A stretch of 19,008 nucleotides of DNA from Methanosarcinales archaeon (GTDB lineage Archaea > Halobacteriota > Syntropharchaeia > Alkanophagales > Methanospirareceae). The stretch is from the NCBI GenBank assembly GCA_025464275.1, contig JAODGR010000049.1:18413-37420 (forward strand), in the 5' to 3' direction. The notes under the pieces were generated by a model, which was not told where the DNA came from, did no database searches, and worked only from the letters and a program-made list of their open reading frames with translations. Shown here one piece after another: positions 7,677 through 14,458 of this stretch (its first letter is position 1; the number at the start of each line of letters is the position of its first letter). Made by a program: the position numbers and the translations under genes.

Positions 7677-8387
7677 TCACAGAACCTGATTCAGCTCGCT
7701 TATGCTACCCACCACATAGGTGGGCTCTCCCCACACACGCCGGTTGCGTGGGCGGATGAGTATCGAATCTATGCCCGCACGCTTCGCCGCCAGTATCCCC
7801 ACGGGGCTGTCATCCACCAGTATCGTCTCCCCCCTCGGGATATTCAGCTCGGACATCACTTTATTTATGTAAAATGGACTTGGTTTTCTCTCATTCAGAC
7901 TCTTTAAATTGCTCCTCCTGCCATACCACAGCTGGAAGTAGGGTTTCAACCCGAAGTACTCGAGTGCGAAATCCACACACGCCTGCTGGGAATCGCTCAC
8001 CACTGCGAGTTTGTATCTTCTGCTGAGATACCTTATTATCTCCTCAGAACCTTTGCAGAGATTTATCTCACCACGCTGTATCGCTTCTATCTTCGCTTCT
8101 ATGACGTCACGCTCCCGCCTTGCCCAGAACTCCTCACAATCCAGGTGGAACCTGTCACAGAATCGCCTTACACCTGTGTCACCCTGAGAATGGAGCGGAG
8201 AGAGGAAATAGGCATCTATCTCCTCTATGCTGAGTTTAAGCCCGTAGGCACTGAGGGTCTTAAGGAAAGCTTTATATGCCCATTCATGCTCTACACTGCC
8301 GGTGCCGCGTGAATCGAGGAAGGTGCCATCCATATCGAGTATGACAAGCCTGTGTCTGTGTCCGTGCTCGTGCCCGTGCTGGTGCAT
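7677..8387 (-). CDS. HAD-superfamily hydrolase with histidine-rich N-terminus
   Basis: This 236-residue haloacid-dehalogenase-fold enzyme is most likely a phosphatase. Motif I is LDMDGTFLDS, with nucleophile Asp18 and acid Asp20. Motif II is VVSDSQ with Ser131, motif III is Lys168 in ERKPSPF, and motif IV is LVDDSP with Asp192/193. The helical cap lies between about residues 25 and 110. The phosphoglycolate-phosphatase-like subgroup fits best, but the substrate is not determined. The first twelve residues contain six histidines in an H-x or H-x-x pattern (MHQHGHEHGHRH), a probable metal-chelating tail unusual for the family. No better in-frame start exists before motif I. It follows the L24e gene by 25 bp and precedes moxR by 16 bp, so it is likely part of the same transcript. 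Confidence 0.88.
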   Translation of the reverse strand: MHQHGHEHGHRHRLVILDMDGTFLDSRGTGSVEHEWAYKAFLKTLSAYGLKLSIEEIDAYFLSPLHSQGDTGVRRFCDRFHLDCEEFWARRERDVIEAKIEAIQRGEINLCKGSEEIIRYLSRRYKLAVVSDSQQACVDFALEYFGLKPYFQLWYGRRSNLKSLNERKPSPFYINKVMSELNIPRGETILVDDSPVGILAAKRAGIDSILIRPRNRRVWGEPTYVVGSISELNQVL

Positions 8388-8412
8388 CTCATTTAAATTC
8401 CTTACCTGCCTT

Positions 8413-8595
8413 CTACTTCGCTCTGCCTCGCTTCGCCGCCCACTTCACCTTCCTCCGTTTCCTGCCCAGTTTTACCATGTTCCGCTCACATTTGGAGCTG
8501 CAGAAGTATAATACAGTACCGTCACGTCTCACGAGCATCTTACCTCTGCCCGGTTCTATTGGCAGATTACAGAATGAACATCTCTTCTCCATCAT
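8413..8595 (-). CDS. rpl24e: Large ribosomal subunit protein eL24 (L24e)
   Basis: This 60-residue zinc-ribbon protein of the 50S subunit has the standard length. Zinc ligands are Cys6 and Cys9 in CSFC and Cys32 and Cys36 in CSSKC. The basic tail KLGRKRRKVKWAAKRGRAK is typical. It lies downstream of L7Ae and S28e, the conserved archaeal order. Two ATGs are adjacent (8595 and 8592). GGAGAGG on the minus strand at 8601-8607 lies 5 or 8 nt away, so the second ATG may be the better-spaced start. In many archaea ndk and infB follow this gene; here a HAD hydrolase follows instead. Confidence 0.95.
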   Translation of the reverse strand: MMEKRCSFCNLPIEPGRGKMLVRRDGTVLYFCSSKCERNMVKLGRKRRKVKWAAKRGRAK

Positions 8596-8615
8596 CCTAT
8601 CCTCTCCTATCCTCT
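8596..8615. repeat. Tandem 10-bp repeat in the L24e ribosome binding region
   Basis: CCTATCCTCT occurs twice head to tail on the plus strand, so on the coding strand AGAGGATAGG is duplicated just ahead of the L24e ATG. Each copy carries a purine-rich AGAGG that could pair with 16S rRNA, giving two possible ribosome binding sites. Confidence 0.6.
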
Positions 8616-8630
8616 CATCCCTTCAACTCC

Positions 8631-8846
8631 TCATCGCCGCTTTGATAGCTTCCTCACTTCCCTGTTCGTCTCCAGGAGCACGATGATATCACCCACTTTC
8701 ACCGGTCCACGGCAGTTCCTCGTGATTATCCGCCCCTTATTGGTGCCCTCCAGCACTCTACACTTTATCTGCGTCGATTCACCATGCATCCCTGTCCTGC
8801 CAACTATCTCTATTACCTCCGCGGGTGTAGCTTCCTCGTCACTCAT
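8631..8846 (-). CDS. rps28e: Small ribosomal subunit protein eS28 (S28e)
   Basis: This 71-residue 30S protein with an OB-like fold matches the archaeal family length. The recognisable core is AEVIEIVGRTGMHGES (9-24), and the end, ETNREVRKLSKRR, is the hallmark eS28 C-terminus. It binds near the mRNA exit and E site of the small subunit. Its ATG overlaps the L7Ae stop codon by four bases (ATGA), so translation of the two is coupled. Confidence 0.96.
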   Translation of the reverse strand: MSDEEATPAEVIEIVGRTGMHGESTQIKCRVLEGTNKGRIITRNCRGPVKVGDIIVLLETNREVRKLSKRR

Positions 8847-9223
8847 CCCTGCTTTATCTTCCCCAGCTCCTCCACTATCTCATTAACCATCTTATCCGCT
8901 TTACCGGGGTCAACGATGGCGGCAGAGGCGCAACCCTTCTTTATACCACATGCAGCTCCTAAATCGCGCTGGCTCTTCACATAGGAATATGGTATGCCCT
9001 TCTCCTCACACAACGGCGGGAGGTGCATCACTATCTCCTCAGGGTTGACATCCTCACCAATGAGCACCAGCTTTGCCATTCCCCTCTCCACTATCTTCGT
9101 CGTCTCGTTTGTGCCTTTCTTTATACTCCCGGTACTGCGGGCTATCTCCAGTGCCTCCAGCGATTTACTCTGTAGCTCTTCCGGCACCTCGAACCTGACG
9201 TATAGCCTCTTCTCTTCGCTCAT
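8843..9223 (-). CDS. rpl7ae: Large ribosomal subunit protein eL8 (L7Ae), K-turn RNA-binding protein
   Basis: This 126-residue protein binds kink-turns in 23S rRNA, in box C/D and H/ACA guide RNAs and in archaeal RNase P. The family core is visible: GTNETTKIVERGMAKLVLIGEDVNPEEIV (38-66) and the specificity loop before LGAACGIKKGCA (88-99). The length matches archaeal L7Ae. It starts 11 bp after the cdc6 stop, with a GGGGG tract about 7 nt before the ATG. It is first in a compact L7Ae-S28e-L24e cluster and overlaps S28e by four bases. A dedicated promoter would have to lie inside cdc6; none was identified with confidence. Confidence 0.96.
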   Translation of the reverse strand: MSEEKRLYVRFEVPEELQSKSLEALEIARSTGSIKKGTNETTKIVERGMAKLVLIGEDVNPEEIVMHLPPLCEEKGIPYSYVKSQRDLGAACGIKKGCASAAIVDPGKADKMVNEIVEELGKIKQG

Positions 9224-9234
9224 CTTTCATCCCC

Positions 9235-10458
9235 CTACAATGTCATTTGTGCCTTTACCTTTATATTTGCTAATGCTTTAAGTTTGTAATCCTCCAGCAA
9301 TACCGGCTGCACACTCGATATCGGTACACTCAGGGCTATCTCCTTTGTACGCCCGTATCTGCCCTTACTCACTATCACCGCGTTGATCAATCCCAGGATA
9401 TCCAGTTCAGAGACCAGATCGGTGACCCTGCGCTGGGTCAGAGGCTCCATACCCAGGAAATTGCAGGAACGCCTATACATATTGTATACCTCGCCGCTGG
9501 AGAAGCGTTTCTTATTCCGCTCCTTGCTCAGCAGTATTATGCTGTTCAGTACGATCTTCGACTGGAGTGGCAATGTCTTCACCACCTCCTCAATCCTGTT
9601 TGCTTCTATCCGCTCGCTCGCCAGCCGCACATGCTCCTCCTTCACCTTCTCGCTACCCGAGCGCTCAGCAATCTCGCCAGAGACTCGAAGGAGGTCAAGC
9701 GCTCGCCTCGCATCCCCGTGCTCCTGAGCTGCGAATGCCGCACACAGGGGTATTACAGAGTCCTCGAGTACAGATTCGTTGAATGCCTTCTCCGCACGCT
9801 CACTCAGGATGTCCTGTAGCTGAGCGGCGTTATAGGGGGGGAATATTATCTCCTCCTCACCCAGTGAGGACCTCACACGCTGGTCCAGGAGCTCGGTGAA
9901 GGTCAGGTCATTTGAGATCCCTATCAGACTCAGCCTTGCATTCTTCAGCTCGCTGTTTATCCTGGAGAGGTTGTACAGTGCATTATCACCCTTGCTCACT
10001 AACTTATCCACCTCATCCAGTATCACAATCACACACCAGTTCTCAGCATCCACGCCCGCTTTAAACTCAGAATATACCATATCCGTCGGCCAGCCTATCA
10101 TGGGCACATGCTTGTTGAATATCCGCGCGAGATACGCAAATACCCGGTATTGAGTGTCAAAGACCTCGCTGTTGATGTAGACCATGGAACACTTACTCCC
10201 CATCTTCTGCCCCATAGCCTCCAGTTCCTTGCTCACATACTTCACCGTGGCGGTCTTACCCGTGCCCGTCTTCCCGTAGATCATTATATTGGAGGGTGTC
10301 TCACCCCTCAGTGCAGCGGAGAGTATATCAGCGAGATTCTTTATCTGCTCATTCCGGTGTGGCAGATTCTCAGGTATGTAAGTGGGACGAAGCACTTCCT
10401 TGTTCGCAAATATTCTGCCTCCCTTCTCCTTTATCAGGTCCTCGAACAGGTTGTCCAT
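9235..10458 (-). CDS. cdc6: Orc1/Cdc6 replication initiator
   Basis: This 407-residue AAA+ initiator binds origin repeats and loads MCM. Walker A is GKTGTGKT (62-69), Walker B is ILDEVDK (146-152), sensor 1 is ISNDL (181-185), and sensor 2 is GDARRALDLL (248-257). The winged-helix DNA-binding domain spans about 295-390, with the wing near SKGRYGRTKEI. The open frame extends further upstream, but that part does not resemble the family and runs into the thiolase gene. The ATG at 10458 gives the normal N-terminus (MDNLFEDLIK) and is preceded by a GGAG five bases away. A TATA box at 10521-10531 gives the gene its own promoter, so it need not depend on the thiolase transcript. It is followed by ribosomal protein genes 11 bp later. 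Confidence 0.94.
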   Translation of the reverse strand: MDNLFEDLIKEKGGRIFANKEVLRPTYIPENLPHRNEQIKNLADILSAALRGETPSNIMIYGKTGTGKTATVKYVSKELEAMGQKMGSKCSMVYINSEVFDTQYRVFAYLARIFNKHVPMIGWPTDMVYSEFKAGVDAENWCVIVILDEVDKLVSKGDNALYNLSRINSELKNARLSLIGISNDLTFTELLDQRVRSSLGEEEIIFPPYNAAQLQDILSERAEKAFNESVLEDSVIPLCAAFAAQEHGDARRALDLLRVSGEIAERSGSEKVKEEHVRLASERIEANRIEEVVKTLPLQSKIVLNSIILLSKERNKKRFSSGEVYNMYRRSCNFLGMEPLTQRRVTDLVSELDILGLINAVIVSKGRYGRTKEIALSVPISSVQPVLLEDYKLKALANIKVKAQMTL

Positions 10459-10481
10459 CTCTACTCCTAAAAGATGTCCCG

Positions 10482-10535
10482 ATGTTAAAATAGCTAACCT
10501 GCCATATGTTAAGTAGCATCCACATATAAATGTTA
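10482..10535. repeat. Three ATGTTA direct repeats at 24-bp spacing in the cdc6 promoter
   Basis: ATGTTA starts at 10482, 10506 and 10530; the first two copies extend to ATGTTAA. The spacing is exactly 24 bp each time. The third copy abuts the TATA box and the second lies near the predicted transcript start. An inverted GTTA/TAAC pair spans 10484-10498. The arrangement suggests protein binding sites, for example autoregulation by Cdc6 or iteron-like elements, but it does not match the well-known archaeal origin recognition box. Confidence 0.45.
10521..10531 (-). promoter_or_regulatory. TATA box for cdc6
   Basis: The minus strand reads ATTTATATGTG. Transcription is predicted to start near 10501, giving a leader of about 43 nt that includes the GGAG ribosome binding site. 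The same TTTATATG octamer serves the HMG-CoA synthase gene. Confidence 0.55.
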
Positions 10536-10564
10536 TAGATATTAAAGGTTCATACCTTAGGTTC

Positions 10565-11731
10565 TCACCCATTGGAGAGGATGTGTATGATTGCCGTCCC
10601 ACCGGTACCGCCGATGTTGTGTGCCAGTCCGAGATGGGCATTGGGCACCTGCCTCTTACCCGCTTCACCCCTCAGCTGTGTCACTATCTCCGTCACCTGT
10701 CTTATACCGGTGGCTCCAAGCGGGTGTCCACATCCCTTCAAGCCACCCGAGGGGTTTACCGGTATCTTCCCCCCTATCTCCGTCTCCCCCTCCCAGGTGG
10801 CTGAACCGCCCTTACCCTTCTCAAAGAAGCCTAAATCCTCTATCGCTATTATCTCCGCGATTGTATAGGAGTCGTGCACCTCGGCGAGTGATATCTGAGA
10901 AGGTTCGATGGAAGCCCTTCTGTATGCCTCTCGCGCCGCAAATACGGTCGCATCCATCGTGGTTATATCCCTGCGGTCATGCAGTGCGATGGTATCACTC
11001 GCCTGTGTGGATGCCTTCACGTAGATCGGTGAATCAGAATATCTCCTCGCATGCTCAGCCGGGCAGAGAACCACCGCGGAAGCGCCATCCGCTATGCTTG
11101 AGCAGTCCAGCATGTGAAGTGGCTCAGCAATGACCGGTGACGCAAGTACCGCATCCAGAGATATCTCGCGCCGGTACTGTGCCATGGGGTTGTGAACGGC
11201 ATTGGAATGGTTCTTCACCGCCACTTTCGCCATCTGCTCCTCCGTAGTGCCATACCGGAGCATATGTGCTCTTGCCATCTGTGCGAAGAGGGAGGGTAGT
11301 GTGGCGCCGCAGATCGCTTCCCATTCCCTGTCCACCGAGGAAACGAGCAGGTCACTGGCTACATCCTCTCCCACATCCGTCATCTTCTCCACACCCGCGG
11401 CTATCACGATGTCATACCACCCTGAAGCGACCGCGAGAATAGCCAGATGCAATGCGAGCCCGCCGGAAGCGCATGCCGCTTCTACCCGCGTTGCCGGGAT
11501 GTGCAAACCAGCCAGACCGGCATAATCCGCAATCAATGCGCCTATGTGCTCCTGCTCCACAAATCTGCCCGCAGACATGTTACCCCCGTACAGCGCTTCT
11601 ATCTCATCACCACTTATGCCTGCGTCCTCTATCGCCCTCACACCCGCCTCCACCGCTATGTCACGGAAAGACCTGTCCCAGAGTTCACCAAATTTCGTGT
11701 TCCCTACACCTATTATCGCTACTTCCCTCAT
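10565..11731 (-). CDS. Acetyl-CoA C-acetyltransferase (archaeal thiolase of the mevalonate pathway)
   Basis: This 388-residue thiolase condenses two acetyl-CoA to acetoacetyl-CoA for isoprenoid lipid synthesis. The acylated cysteine is Cys87 in EAACASGG. Downstream motifs are AEVHDSYT with His286, GGLKGCGHPLGATG (329-342) with Cys334 and His336, and HNIGGTGG (371-378). It is closest to the archaeal SCP2/thiolase group that forms a channelled complex with HMG-CoA synthase. The synthase gene lies 12 bp upstream on the same strand, as expected for that complex. The third partner, a DUF35 zinc-ribbon/OB protein, is usually next to these genes in archaea but is not encoded here. Cdc6 follows after a 106-bp intergenic gap. 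Confidence 0.92.
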   Translation of the reverse strand: MREVAIIGVGNTKFGELWDRSFRDIAVEAGVRAIEDAGISGDEIEALYGGNMSAGRFVEQEHIGALIADYAGLAGLHIPATRVEAACASGGLALHLAILAVASGWYDIVIAAGVEKMTDVGEDVASDLLVSSVDREWEAICGATLPSLFAQMARAHMLRYGTTEEQMAKVAVKNHSNAVHNPMAQYRREISLDAVLASPVIAEPLHMLDCSSIADGASAVVLCPAEHARRYSDSPIYVKASTQASDTIALHDRRDITTMDATVFAAREAYRRASIEPSQISLAEVHDSYTIAEIIAIEDLGFFEKGKGGSATWEGETEIGGKIPVNPSGGLKGCGHPLGATGIRQVTEIVTQLRGEAGKRQVPNAHLGLAHNIGGTGGTAIIHILSNG

Positions 11732-11743
11732 CTCTGCTCCTCC

Positions 11744-12787
11744 TCAGAGCTTTATCTTGCCCTGATGCCTGGCGTAACCCGCGTAATCGAGATACTTGCA
11801 CCCGGATAGGAAATCCTCCACCCGCGGAGCTTTAGCCCTTATCTCATGGATGGCGTCGGTGACAGTGAAAGCGAAGGAATCAGAACCTGCACCAGAGCCG
11901 AAGGAGGTCATCAGGATTCGCTGCCCGGGCAATGCGACATCAAGAACCGCAGCGAGTCCTATCAGTGAAGATGCCGAGTAGGTGTTCCCGATGCGATTCA
12001 CCACGAGACCGGGCTTTAACTGCTCTGCCCGGAATCCGAGGCTCTTAGCCGCTTTCAGCGGGAACTTCCCATTCGGCTGATGGAAGACCGCATAGTCGAA
12101 GTCAGCAGGCTGGAGCCCCGTCTTCTCCATCAGTTCCTTCGTAGCGGAGATGATGTGTCGGAAATAAGCGGGTTCGCCTGTGAACCGTCCGCCATGAGAC
12201 GGGTACTTCTGCAGGTCACGGCGCCAGAAATCGGGTGTATCAGAGGTGAAGGAGGCATAATCCTCCAGCTCTGCTATTACCCCATCCTCACCAATGACGT
12301 ACGCAGCACCTCCTGCACCTGCTGTATATTCCAGTGCATCGCCAGGTCGAGATTGCGATACATCCGCTCCTATTGCCAGTCCGTATCTCATCTTCTTCAG
12401 TGCAACCAGACCCATACAGGTCTGTATGGCTGCTGTTCCCGCCTTGCATGCGAATTCAAAGTCCGCAGCGGTGATATAATTCGATGCACCTATCGCCGCA
12501 CCCACAATCGTTGCGGTTGGCTTTACCGCATAGGGGTGGCTCTCGGAGCCCACATAGATGGCGCCTATGTCCCTCGGATTCACTCTTGCACGCCGTATAG
12601 CAGCCCGGGCTGCCTCCACCGCCATGGTTGCCGTATCCTCATCAAGGTCAGGCACGGACTTCTCTTCCACCATCAGTCCGGACTTTATAATCTCTGGATT
12701 CTCTCCCCATTGCTTCGCTATCTCCTCCACTCTTACCCTGTATGAAGGTATATACACACCGTATGAGACTATGCCTATTCCTGTCAT
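11744..12787 (-). CDS. Hydroxymethylglutaryl-CoA synthase (archaeal)
   Basis: This enzyme condenses acetoacetyl-CoA with acetyl-CoA to HMG-CoA, the second mevalonate step. The chosen start gives 347 residues, the family's normal size, beginning MTGIGIVSYGVYIPSYR. An earlier in-frame ATG at 12835 would add 16 unrelated residues and would lie inside the TATA box. The ATG at 12787 also has an AGGTGG about 6 nt upstream. Catalytic residues by position are Glu82 in GSESHPYAVKP, Cys114 in FEFACKAGT and His236 in AVFHQPNGKFP. The glycine-rich TAGAGGAAY and SFGSGAGSD motifs are also present. It is first in an operon with the acetoacetyl-CoA thiolase, so the two enzymes can pass on their poorly favoured intermediate. 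Confidence 0.94.
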   Translation of the reverse strand: MTGIGIVSYGVYIPSYRVRVEEIAKQWGENPEIIKSGLMVEEKSVPDLDEDTATMAVEAARAAIRRARVNPRDIGAIYVGSESHPYAVKPTATIVGAAIGASNYITAADFEFACKAGTAAIQTCMGLVALKKMRYGLAIGADVSQSRPGDALEYTAGAGGAAYVIGEDGVIAELEDYASFTSDTPDFWRRDLQKYPSHGGRFTGEPAYFRHIISATKELMEKTGLQPADFDYAVFHQPNGKFPLKAAKSLGFRAEQLKPGLVVNRIGNTYSASSLIGLAAVLDVALPGQRILMTSFGSGAGSDSFAFTVTDAIHEIRAKAPRVEDFLSGCKYLDYAGYARHQGKIKL

Positions 12788-12832
12788 TCTCTTCCACCTC
12801 TCACCATGATAAAAAAGAAGTATAGAGGAGGG

Positions 12833-12845
12833 CATATAAATTTAA
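12833..12845 (-). promoter_or_regulatory. TATA box for the HMG-CoA synthase-thiolase operon
   Basis: The minus strand reads TTAAATTTATATG. Predicted transcription start is near 12812, giving a 25-nt leader that contains the AGGTGG ribosome binding site. On the plus strand the same bases lie only about 10 bp from the ATG of the divergent kinase gene, too close to serve it as a TATA box. Confidence 0.55.
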
Positions 12846-12849
12846 GGGT

Positions 12850-13971
12850 ATGAAAGAGCGTATGAAGGAGTATCTGGAGACCATCTTCGGGTCTCCTCTG
12901 CGGATATTAAGCATAAAGGGGTTAGAAGAGGAGCTGGAATACAGAGCGGTGGAGGGTGAGCGTGGAGAGCCGGGTGAGAAGATAAAGGGATTCGGGTACG
13001 GAAAGCCTTATTTCGTATCCTTCGAGACGCCGGGAGGAGAGAGGCAGGAGGTGGTCATCTCTTCACTGAAAGGGGATGGCTTCGGGCATGAGTACCCATC
13101 TGACCGGGCACAAATATTGATATGGCAGTACAGGGCTTTTAATTCACTACCCAGGCATGTGAAAGCGCTCGATGTCGGCTATTTCACCGGTGATGGACGC
13201 CTGATTTCCACCCGTGAGGCGGTGGAATATTTCATCCTGTGTGAGAAGGTGGAGGGGGAGGAGTACGTGAAGGACCTGGAGAGGTTGAAGGATGGCTCAA
13301 AGCTGCGGAAGGAAGACGAAGCGCGGGTAACTGCCCTGGCTTCATATCTCGCGGATATTCACGCGCACAGACGCGTAGCTCCAGGTCTGTATCTCAGACG
13401 TATAAGGGAGCTGGTAGGGCACAGTGAGTGCATATTCGGGCTCACAGACAGCTATCCACTGGAGAACGAGTTTATAACGCAGCCTGAGCTGGAGGAGATA
13501 GAGAAACTATGCATCGAATGGCGCTGGAAGCTAAAGAGGAAGACGCACCGGCTATGTACGGTACATGGCGATTTCCATCCCTGGAATGTGATGTTCCATA
13601 CCGCCACGGGCACGGATTTCACTCTACTGGACCGCAGCAGGGGTGAATGGGGTGAAGCGGCGGATGATATCACCGCGATGACCATAAATTATCTCTTCTT
13701 CGGGCTCATGAAGACACGGGGTAGGGTGATTGACACCGATTTCAGGCGGTTATATGAACTGTTCTTCGATGTATATCTTGCCTATACCGGTGATTATGAG
13801 TTAATGGAGGTGATACAGCCGTTTTATGCATTTAGAGGGCTCGTAGTCGCTTCTCCTGTATGGTACCCGAATATCTCACTGGATACGAGGAAGAAGCTCT
13901 TCAACTTCATAAAGAATGTGCTCCAGACCGAGGAGTTCGACTACCGGAAGGTGGATGAGTACATGGATTGA
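12850..13971 (+). CDS. Aminoglycoside phosphotransferase/choline kinase-fold protein, substrate unknown
   Basis: This 373-residue protein has the catalytic signature of the APH-type small-molecule kinase fold. The Brenner motif is TVHGDFHPWNV, with His239, Asp241 and Asn246. The metal-binding aspartate is Asp261 in LLDRSRGEWGEAADDI, followed by the usual Gly-x(n)-Asp-Asp pattern. The N-lobe (about 1-135) is diverged, with no obvious glycine loop; Lys74 in ISSLKGDGFG or another lysine may contact ATP. Resistance is unlikely in this chromosomal setting, and a housekeeping metabolite or sugar substrate is more plausible. It stands alone, divergent from HMG-CoA synthase and convergent with the acetyltransferase gene (16-bp gap). 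A possible TATA element (AGTATAG, about 12819-12825) would make it leaderless; no good ribosome binding site is visible. Confidence 0.75.
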   Translation: MKERMKEYLETIFGSPLRILSIKGLEEELEYRAVEGERGEPGEKIKGFGYGKPYFVSFETPGGERQEVVISSLKGDGFGHEYPSDRAQILIWQYRAFNSLPRHVKALDVGYFTGDGRLISTREAVEYFILCEKVEGEEYVKDLERLKDGSKLRKEDEARVTALASYLADIHAHRRVAPGLYLRRIRELVGHSECIFGLTDSYPLENEFITQPELEEIEKLCIEWRWKLKRKTHRLCTVHGDFHPWNVMFHTATGTDFTLLDRSRGEWGEAADDITAMTINYLFFGLMKTRGRVIDTDFRRLYELFFDVYLAYTGDYELMEVIQPFYAFRGLVVASPVWYPNISLDTRKKLFNFIKNVLQTEEFDYRKVDEYMD

Positions 13972-13987
13972 GGTCAGGATTGAGAGG

Positions 13988-14458
13988 TCAAAGCACCTTC
14001 CTCATTAAAATCGCACCCTCTCCATCCTTGTAATAGAATGGAACGAATCCCACCTCGACGAATCCCATACTCCTGTATAACTGCTGCGCCACCCAGTTAC
14101 TCACTCTTACCTCCAGCCGGACGAACCCGATCTTATGCTTACGCAGGAGATTGAAAGCGGTCTTCAGTAATGCACGCCCCACACCCTTACCCCGGAAGCG
14201 GTGGTCTACCGCGATAGCGAATACTCGCCCCTCCCCTTCTGGTGTGAGTATCACCACCTCAAACCCGATAATCGTGCCATCCTTCTCCGCAACGATGAAA
14301 CCCTCAGGCCATTCGTTATATAGCTCGATGTACACGTTCGGATCTCCTTCACGGAATGCCTCACCCTCTATCTCCATTATCCTCTCTATGTCTCTCATCT
14401 CAAAGTTCCTTATTCTTATCACCAGCCCCTTCGTCGTGCTCATGACCACGGGTTTCAT
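13988..14458 (-). CDS. GNAT N-acetyltransferase, RimI-like
   Basis: This 156-residue GNAT enzyme transfers acetyl from acetyl-CoA to an amine, and archaeal RimI-like members acetylate protein N-termini. Motif A is VFAIAVDHRFRGKGVGRALL (79-98), with the pyrophosphate-binding RGKGVG. Motif B has Asn121 in VSNWVAQQLYRSMGF and the likely general acid Tyr128. The ATG at 14458 overlaps the chorismate mutase stop (ATGA), so the pair is translationally coupled. A second ATG at residue 6 has no better ribosome binding site. RimI-like is the closest match, but a small-molecule amine substrate cannot be excluded. Confidence 0.82.
   Translation of the reverse strand: MKPVVMSTTKGLVIRIRNFEMRDIERIMEIEGEAFREGDPNVYIELYNEWPEGFIVAEKDGTIIGFEVVILTPEGEGRVFAIAVDHRFRGKGVGRALLKTAFNLLRKHKIGFVRLEVRVSNWVAQQLYRSMGFVEVGFVPFYYKDGEGAILMRKVL

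Noticed and set aside
10459..10564. Classical archaeal origin recognition boxes beside cdc6
   Set aside because: No match to the known G-rich box with its inverted core was seen on either strand. Only the ATGTTA repeats were found, and they are reported separately as unproven.
10459..10668. Upstream extension of cdc6 by 70 codons
   Set aside because: The extension overlaps the thiolase C-terminus and the cdc6 TATA box and does not look like Orc1/Cdc6. The ATG at 10458 has a GGAG and the family's N-terminus.
12080..12745. A 221-codon open frame on the plus strand opposite HMG-CoA synthase
   Set aside because: The opposite strand encodes an unmistakable HMG-CoA synthase with its catalytic residues. 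This frame is Cys/Arg/Ser-rich with no family resemblance.
12788..12835. Upstream start for HMG-CoA synthase at 12835
   Set aside because: It would add 16 unrelated residues, and the ATG lies inside the TATA box. The start at 12787 has a ribosome binding site.
12850..13971. Antibiotic resistance phosphotransferase
   Set aside because: The HGDFHPWN motif is shared by many housekeeping kinases. The setting is chromosomal and archaeal, with no mobile element.
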